Positions 12,019 through 12,035 of a DNA stretch of 12,035 bases are shown one piece after another (position 1 is the stretch's first letter; each line of letters opens with the position of its first letter). The position numbers were made by a program, and so were the translations under genes. The stretch is from positions 1-12,035 of the forward strand of contig JAKPUV010000028.1 of assembly GCA_029554925.1 (NCBI GenBank), read 5' to 3'. Origin of the DNA: Candidatus Hydrogenedentota bacterium (GTDB lineage Bacteria; Hydrogenedentota; Hydrogenedentia; Hydrogenedentales; CAITNO01). Under the pieces are notes generated by a model. The model made no database searches and was not told where the DNA came from. It saw only the letters and a program-made list of their open reading frames with translations.

Positions 12019-12035
12019 ATGGACCCCGACAACAG
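12019..12035 (+). CDS. Start of an unidentified gene, cut by the window edge
   Basis: Only MDPDN and part of a sixth codon are visible. The start is supported by AAAGGAG (12003-12009) nine bases upstream and by the promoter ahead of it. The gene is divergent from the gat cluster. Nothing can be said of its function. Confidence 0.55.

Overview
The window is GC-rich bacterial DNA with eleven complete protein-coding genes, plus one gene cut by each edge. No rRNA, tRNA, CRISPR array, transposase or recognisable defence system is visible. The gene set suggests an anaerobic or microaerophilic bacterium of the Planctomycetes/Verrucomicrobia/Lentisphaerae or Hydrogenedentota type. It comprises a secreted SBBP-repeat protein, rubrerythrin, a rubredoxin-linked FMN protein, a DUF1080 lipoprotein, a secreted ceramidase-family hydrolase, a free-standing Hanks-type kinase and GatCAB. 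That placement is inferred from gene content and repeat style; there is no marker gene to fix the phylum.

Layout from left to right. At 1-339 (minus) is the N-terminus of an exported SBBP beta-propeller protein with a good upstream promoter. At 340-1100 is a gene-free stretch holding a MITE-like element (perfect 19-bp inverted ends and a 9-bp flanking direct repeat). At 1101-3210 (plus) are rubrerythrin and a rubredoxin/FMN-glutamate-synthase-domain fusion, separated by a widespread type of palindromic element. At 3465-4967 (plus) are a DUF1080 lipoprotein and a TVP38/DedA-type membrane protein, 12 bp apart. At 4968-5267, between convergent genes, is a large inverted repeat built from small hairpins. 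At 5268-6647 (minus) is a secreted ceramidase-family hydrolase with its own promoter. At 6768-11737 (minus) is a co-directional cluster that reads gatC, gatA, gatB, rsfS, a divergent protein kinase and thioredoxin in the direction of transcription, with a strong hairpin after thioredoxin. At the right edge a divergent plus-strand gene begins at 12019 behind an AT-rich promoter.

Functionally, gatCAB supplies Gln-tRNA and/or Asn-tRNA by transamidation, and rsfS silences ribosomes in starvation, so the minus-strand cluster is centred on translation. The kinase and thioredoxin downstream could add signalling and redox control, but that is only an inference from position. Rubrerythrin and the rubredoxin-FMN protein look like an oxidative-stress or electron-transfer pair: both carry a rubredoxin module and they lie in tandem.

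The most interesting non-coding signal is a shared hairpin design. Seven palindromes with 6-7 bp stems and 3-nt loops, most of them built on CCC(C)-nnn-(G)GGG, sit in two separate intergenic regions, inside the MITE-like element and inside the large inverted repeat. The most interesting coding signals are the kinase with HHD and DFS in place of HRD and DFG, and the rubredoxin-FMN fusion beside rubrerythrin. I did not find a convincing new multi-gene system.
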